A stretch of 64,000 nt of DNA, from positions 162,330-226,329 of the forward strand of contig JADKBR010000007.1 of the NCBI GenBank assembly GCA_016714975.1, in the 5' to 3' direction. Under the pieces are notes generated by a model that was given only the letters and a program-made list of their open reading frames with translations, was not told the origin of the DNA and searched no databases. Shown piece by piece: positions 61,457 to 64,000 of the stretch; positions within the stretch are counted from its first letter, which is position 1, and every line of letters begins with the position of its first letter. The position numbers were made by a program, and so were the translations under genes. The DNA comes from Candidatus Dechloromonas phosphorivorans (GTDB lineage: Bacteria > Pseudomonadota > Gammaproteobacteria > Burkholderiales > Rhodocyclaceae).

Positions 61457-62809
61457 TTAGCGCCGTCCGCCACCGCCGCGTCCGCCACCGCCACCGCCGC
61501 CACCACTGAACGAACGGCCGCCGCCACCTCCGCCGCCTCCGCCGAATGAATGGCCACCACCTCCACCGCCGCCCGCGAAGCTTGAGCCGCCGCCACCACG
61601 GCCGGCTCCGGCGGCACTGCTGTGGCCGCGGCTGGCGTCGCGGCTACCGGAATTAATGCCATCGAATGCGCTGCCGCCGCGATTGCCACCTCCGCCGCGG
61701 TCACCGGCCCCACCACCGATACCGTCGCGTCCTCCAGCGCCACCGCGGTCACCGCCGATACCGTCACGTCCTCCAGCGCCACCGCGGTCACCGCCGATAC
61801 CGTCACGTCCTCCAGCGCCACCGCGGTCACCGCCGATACCGTCACGCCCTCCAGCGCCACCGCGGTCACCGCCGAACCCGTCGCGTCCGCCACCTTCGCG
61901 TCCGCGGAATTCATTGCGCGCACTTTCGGCCCGCTTGTTGCCGTAGCGCTCGCGCGAGGCCTGATCGCGGTAGCCGGCGTTGCCACGGTGCTGCGCATTG
62001 TGCTGCCAGTTGCCGCCGGAGCCGACGCTGTTGCGGTTGAAGCTGTTGTTGATGCTGGTGGCGCGGTTGACGTTGACATTCACATCGCCGCGGCCCCAGT
62101 TGCAACTGCCGAACATCGCGCCGGCGGCGGCAAAGCCAACGCCCCAGGCAAGGCCGGTGAGCAGCGCGGTTCCCGGATACCAAGCGGCAACGCCCGGATA
62201 ATAGTAGGGCGGGTACGCGGGATACGGCCAGGCGCCGTAAACTACCGTCGGGTTATAAGCCGGGACGTAGATCGTCTGCGGTTGGGCCGGCTCGATGATG
62301 ATGGATTGGGCCTCACTGCGCACCACTTGCTGCTGGTTGCTCTCGAGGTTGCCATTGTTCTTGGCCAGTTGGCGCAGGCGCTGAACGGCGGCCAGCACGT
62401 CCTTCTGTTGCCCGAGGAAGGCGTCGCCCAGTTTCTGGGTCCACTCGAGTTCCTTGTTCATCATTTCAAGGACATTGGGAAAGGCAACCAGGGACATGAC
62501 GCTGACGTCCCAGCTTTCCTTGCCGACCTTCTTTACGGCCTCGTCGCCACTGAGCCCCGGATTGGCCTTGCTCCAGCGGGCCGCCTGGACCACCTCGAGA
62601 GGGTAGGTCGCGGCCATCAGGATCTGCGACAGCAGGGAATCCGGGTAGAGCGCGATGGGGGCGAGCAGCGCGTCGAGTTCCTGTGCCGTGAATGGCGGCG
62701 GTGCCGCGGCATCGGCCCCTGGTGGCGCACTGCCCTGTGCGCGGACCGCCGAGACCAGCAGGATGCTGGCCGCCAGCCACCAAAGCACAAGCGATCGGAT
62801 CGTTTTCAT
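61457..62809 (-). CDS. DUF3300 family protein with glycine-rich repeat tail
   Basis: 450 aa. Signal peptide, then a DUF3300 domain (FTAQELDALLAPIALYPDSL, LLSQILMAATYPLEVVQAAR, SWDVSVMSLVAFPNVLEMMN, IYVPAYNPTVVYG). A hydrophobic Gly/Ala segment follows (about residues 220-250), then an Asn/Arg-rich stretch. The last ~130 residues are almost only Gly, Arg, Asp and Ser, with the 13-residue repeat GGDRGGAGGRDGI several times and long Gly runs. The ATG at 62809 has GAGGAGAA seven bases upstream; the frame to 62854 is not needed. The tail resembles extended, disordered RGG-type sequence. Function unknown. Confidence 0.87.
   Translation of the reverse strand: MKTIRSLVLWWLAASILLVSAVRAQGSAPPGADAAAPPPFTAQELDALLAPIALYPDSLLSQILMAATYPLEVVQAARWSKANPGLSGDEAVKKVGKESWDVSVMSLVAFPNVLEMMNKELEWTQKLGDAFLGQQKDVLAAVQRLRQLAKNNGNLESNQQQVVRSEAQSIIIEPAQPQTIYVPAYNPTVVYGAWPYPAYPPYYYPGVAAWYPGTALLTGLAWGVGFAAAGAMFGSCNWGRGDVNVNVNRATSINNSFNRNSVGSGGNWQHNAQHRGNAGYRDQASRERYGNKRAESARNEFRGREGGGRDGFGGDRGGAGGRDGIGGDRGGAGGRDGIGGDRGGAGGRDGIGGDRGGAGGRDGIGGGAGDRGGGGNRGGSAFDGINSGSRDASRGHSSAAGAGRGGGGSSFAGGGGGGGHSFGGGGGGGGGRSFSGGGGGGGGRGGGGRR
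61740..61870. repeat. 39-bp in-frame tandem repeat in the DUF3300 gene
   Basis: A 39-bp unit (starting ccaccgcggtcaccgccgat on the plus strand) is repeated at 61740-61778, 61779-61817 and 61818-61856. The first two copies are identical and the third has one change (gccct for gtcct). A diverged partial copy precedes it (from about 61691) and one follows. It encodes the 13-residue GGDRGGAGGRDGI unit, so copy number can change without breaking the frame. Confidence 0.9.
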
Positions 62810-62997
62810 CAAGTTCTCCTCAGACATCAAGCCCAAAACCGACCGGTGCAGCATAGCATGGCGGATTCAACCGGTACAGATTCAGACTGTTGCACGATCA
62901 GCCGTGTCGGGGCTTGCAGAATTGACCGCTGAATGCGGGCTTTGAGGCTGACTTGGCAACTCCAGTACCGAAGTCCTGAGGGTGTTGACGCAACTCC

Positions 62998-63027
62998 TTG
63001 TCAGCGACGAGGCATCGATGCTCTAAT
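62998..63027 (+). promoter_or_regulatory. Putative sigma70 promoter of the CBS-domain gene
   Basis: TTGTCA (62998-63003, 5/6 match to -35) and TCTAAT (63022-63027, 5/6 match to -10) are 18 bp apart, and the -10 is extended by TGc. It lies 35 bp before the CBS-protein ATG. A prediction by consensus only. Confidence 0.5.
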
Positions 63028-63061
63028 TGCCGTGTAGCCATCGCTCAGGAGGAATCAGGAA

Positions 63062-63661
63062 ATGCCAGATACTCACTTCAAGCCCCTGCCCAGGACCAAG
63101 CTCAAGAGAGGCGTCCCGTGTTACCTCCCGAAAGTGGCAGTGCGCCCGACAGTCGACGCCAACTCCCCGGCCTTGAAGGCGATGACTGACTTCAGTGGGG
63201 CCGTTCCGATCACGGTTTCGCACAATGCCTCACTCGACGAGGCCAACAGGATCATGGCGCTTTGCCATGTGCACTATCTCCTTGTGGCCGATGAGCAGAG
63301 ACAGTTGCTTGGTCTGGTGACCGAGGCCGGCAGCAAGGGTCACCGGCCACTGACGGCTGCCCAGACGCTGGGGGTTCGTCCGGGCGAACTGGTGGTCGGC
63401 GATATCATGATCAAGAAGCACGATGACGCCGAAGTCATGCACCTGAGAGACGTGGCCGGGGCAAGAGTGGGCAATGTGGTGGCCACGCTCAGGGAGATGG
63501 GGGTGCCTTACTGCCTGGTCGTCGATCACGACGAGGAAGACAATCATGTCCTCTGCGGGGTCTTTTCGCTTTCGCAGATCGAGCGTCAGATGGGGCTCGT
63601 ACCGCAATCATCGGAAATAGCCCAAACCTTCTCGGATTTGGTCAGTTCGCTCGACCACTGA
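63062..63661 (+). CDS. CBS-domain pair protein
   Basis: 199 aa, soluble, no signal peptide. After a basic N-terminal stretch (RTKLKRGVPCYLP), two CBS motifs follow: VPITVSHNASLDEANRIMAL with HVHYLLVADEQRQLLGLVTE, and VGDIMIKKHDDAEVMHLRDV with VPYCLVVDHDEEDNHVLCGV and FSLSQIERQMG. CBS pairs bind adenine nucleotides and act as regulatory modules. No catalytic domain is attached, so the target is unknown. ATG at 63062 with a strong CAGGAGGAA ribosome-binding site. Transcribed divergently from the DUF3300 gene. Confidence 0.85.
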   Translation: MPDTHFKPLPRTKLKRGVPCYLPKVAVRPTVDANSPALKAMTDFSGAVPITVSHNASLDEANRIMALCHVHYLLVADEQRQLLGLVTEAGSKGHRPLTAAQTLGVRPGELVVGDIMIKKHDDAEVMHLRDVAGARVGNVVATLREMGVPYCLVVDHDEEDNHVLCGVFSLSQIERQMGLVPQSSEIAQTFSDLVSSLDH

Positions 63662-63775
63662 GCGGATTGCGGCGCTCCCCGCCGGCTGTCGCCTGAAGCT
63701 TGACGTTTTTCACCCGAAACCACGGTTGCGGGCAAGACAGGCAGCTCTTCGGTACGCCTGCCACTTGGCTAGCGG

Positions 63776-64000
63776 TTAGAACCAGCCGCTCAGACCCAAC
63801 CCTTTGCTGGAGTTGGCTGTCAGAACGGTCCTCAGGAGCGCCAGGCAGAGCAGCGTGTAGCCAGCGGCGACGAGATCGTCGGCCATCACCCCGAAGCCGT
63901 TCTTGACGTGTTGGTCGAAGTAGCGGGCCGGCTGCGGCTTGGTAATGTCGAAATAGCGGAATAGTCCGAAAGCGGTGCCCTGCCAGAGGAAGGTCTCCGG
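63776..64000 (-). CDS. pgpA: Phosphatidylglycerophosphatase A (5' part missing, runs off the window)
   Basis: Open frame reading from the right edge to a TAA at 63776-63778 on the minus strand. The visible C-terminal ~74 residues read ETFLWQGTAFGLFRYFDITK, PQPARYFDQHVKNGFGVMAD and DLVAAGYTLLCLALL, which is the conserved end of PgpA. PgpA is the integral membrane phosphatase that makes phosphatidylglycerol from its phosphate. The start lies beyond the window, so length and neighbours are not known. Confidence 0.9.
   Translation of the reverse strand, partial: PETFLWQGTAFGLFRYFDITKPQPARYFDQHVKNGFGVMADDLVAAGYTLLCLALLRTVLTANSSKGLGLSGWF

Noticed and set aside
61740..61870. CRISPR-like direct repeats
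   Set aside because: Units are directly adjacent without spacers and encode an in-frame protein repeat.

Overview
The window is GC-rich, densely packed chromosomal DNA from a Gram-negative respiring bacterium. It is most likely a betaproteobacterium close to the Rhodocyclales (Dechloromonas/Azonexus/Accumulibacter-like). This is inferred from gene content: a complete mra/mur/fts order ending at mraZ, a periplasmic nitrate reductase napDABC operon, a betaproteobacterial-style OmpA with an N-terminal YVIDQRD segment, a two-subunit AddA/AddB-like exonuclease, and very many c-di-GMP proteins. No rRNA, tRNA, CRISPR array, prophage or insertion sequence was recognised.

Layout. (1) 1-13770, minus strand: division and cell-wall cluster mraZ-rsmH-ftsL-ftsI-murE-murF-mraY-murD-ftsW-murG-murC-ddlB-ftsQ. 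Almost every junction is a stop/start overlap. The cluster is led by a sigma70-like promoter whose -10 region runs into three 10-bp-spaced MraZ boxes. (2) 13.8-16.8 kb: an unexplained, strongly structured intergenic region, then dsbC, a UbiH-family hydroxylase, a small hypothetical gene and an HU gene. (3) 17.0-23.4 kb: napDABC (minus, with its own terminator), divergent from ahpC-ahpF (plus). The shared intergenic region carries an FNR/Dnr-type palindrome and OxyR-like ATAG/CTAT palindromes, and two perfect hairpins separate ahpC from ahpF. (4) 23.6-49.8 kb: a signalling-rich stretch. It holds a three-gene sensory operon (REC-GGDEF-EAL regulator, periplasmic-binding lipoprotein, hybrid-PAS histidine kinase), a 1569-aa CHASE/PAS/GGDEF/EAL protein, an HDOD protein, a stand-alone CZB zinc-sensor protein, an HD-GYP/GGDEF-EAL pair, and an operon of three orphan family-3 solute-binding proteins followed by a membrane diguanylate cyclase. 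Housekeeping genes (ssb, a membrane spermidine-synthase homologue, a GNAT acetyltransferase, uvrA) are interspersed, and the C-terminal remnant of an MFS permease lies just before ssb. (5) 49.9-59.8 kb, minus strand: a type Vd patatin, a periplasmic duplicated-domain protein, a ComEA-like protein, AddB and AddA. (6) 59.8-64 kb: an ompA gene broken by a frameshift, a DUF3300-DUF2950 pair with a glycine-rich repeat tail, a CBS-domain protein and the 3' end of pgpA.

How it works together. The left third makes peptidoglycan precursors and the septum. The nap/ahp block couples anaerobic nitrate respiration to peroxide defence across one control region. The middle appears to be a cluster of c-di-GMP synthesis and breakdown modules fed by periplasmic ligand sensing. 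The two operons that put solute-binding proteins with a GGDEF protein but without ABC permeases are the most interesting systems here. All family calls are from reading the translated sequence; no database search was run.
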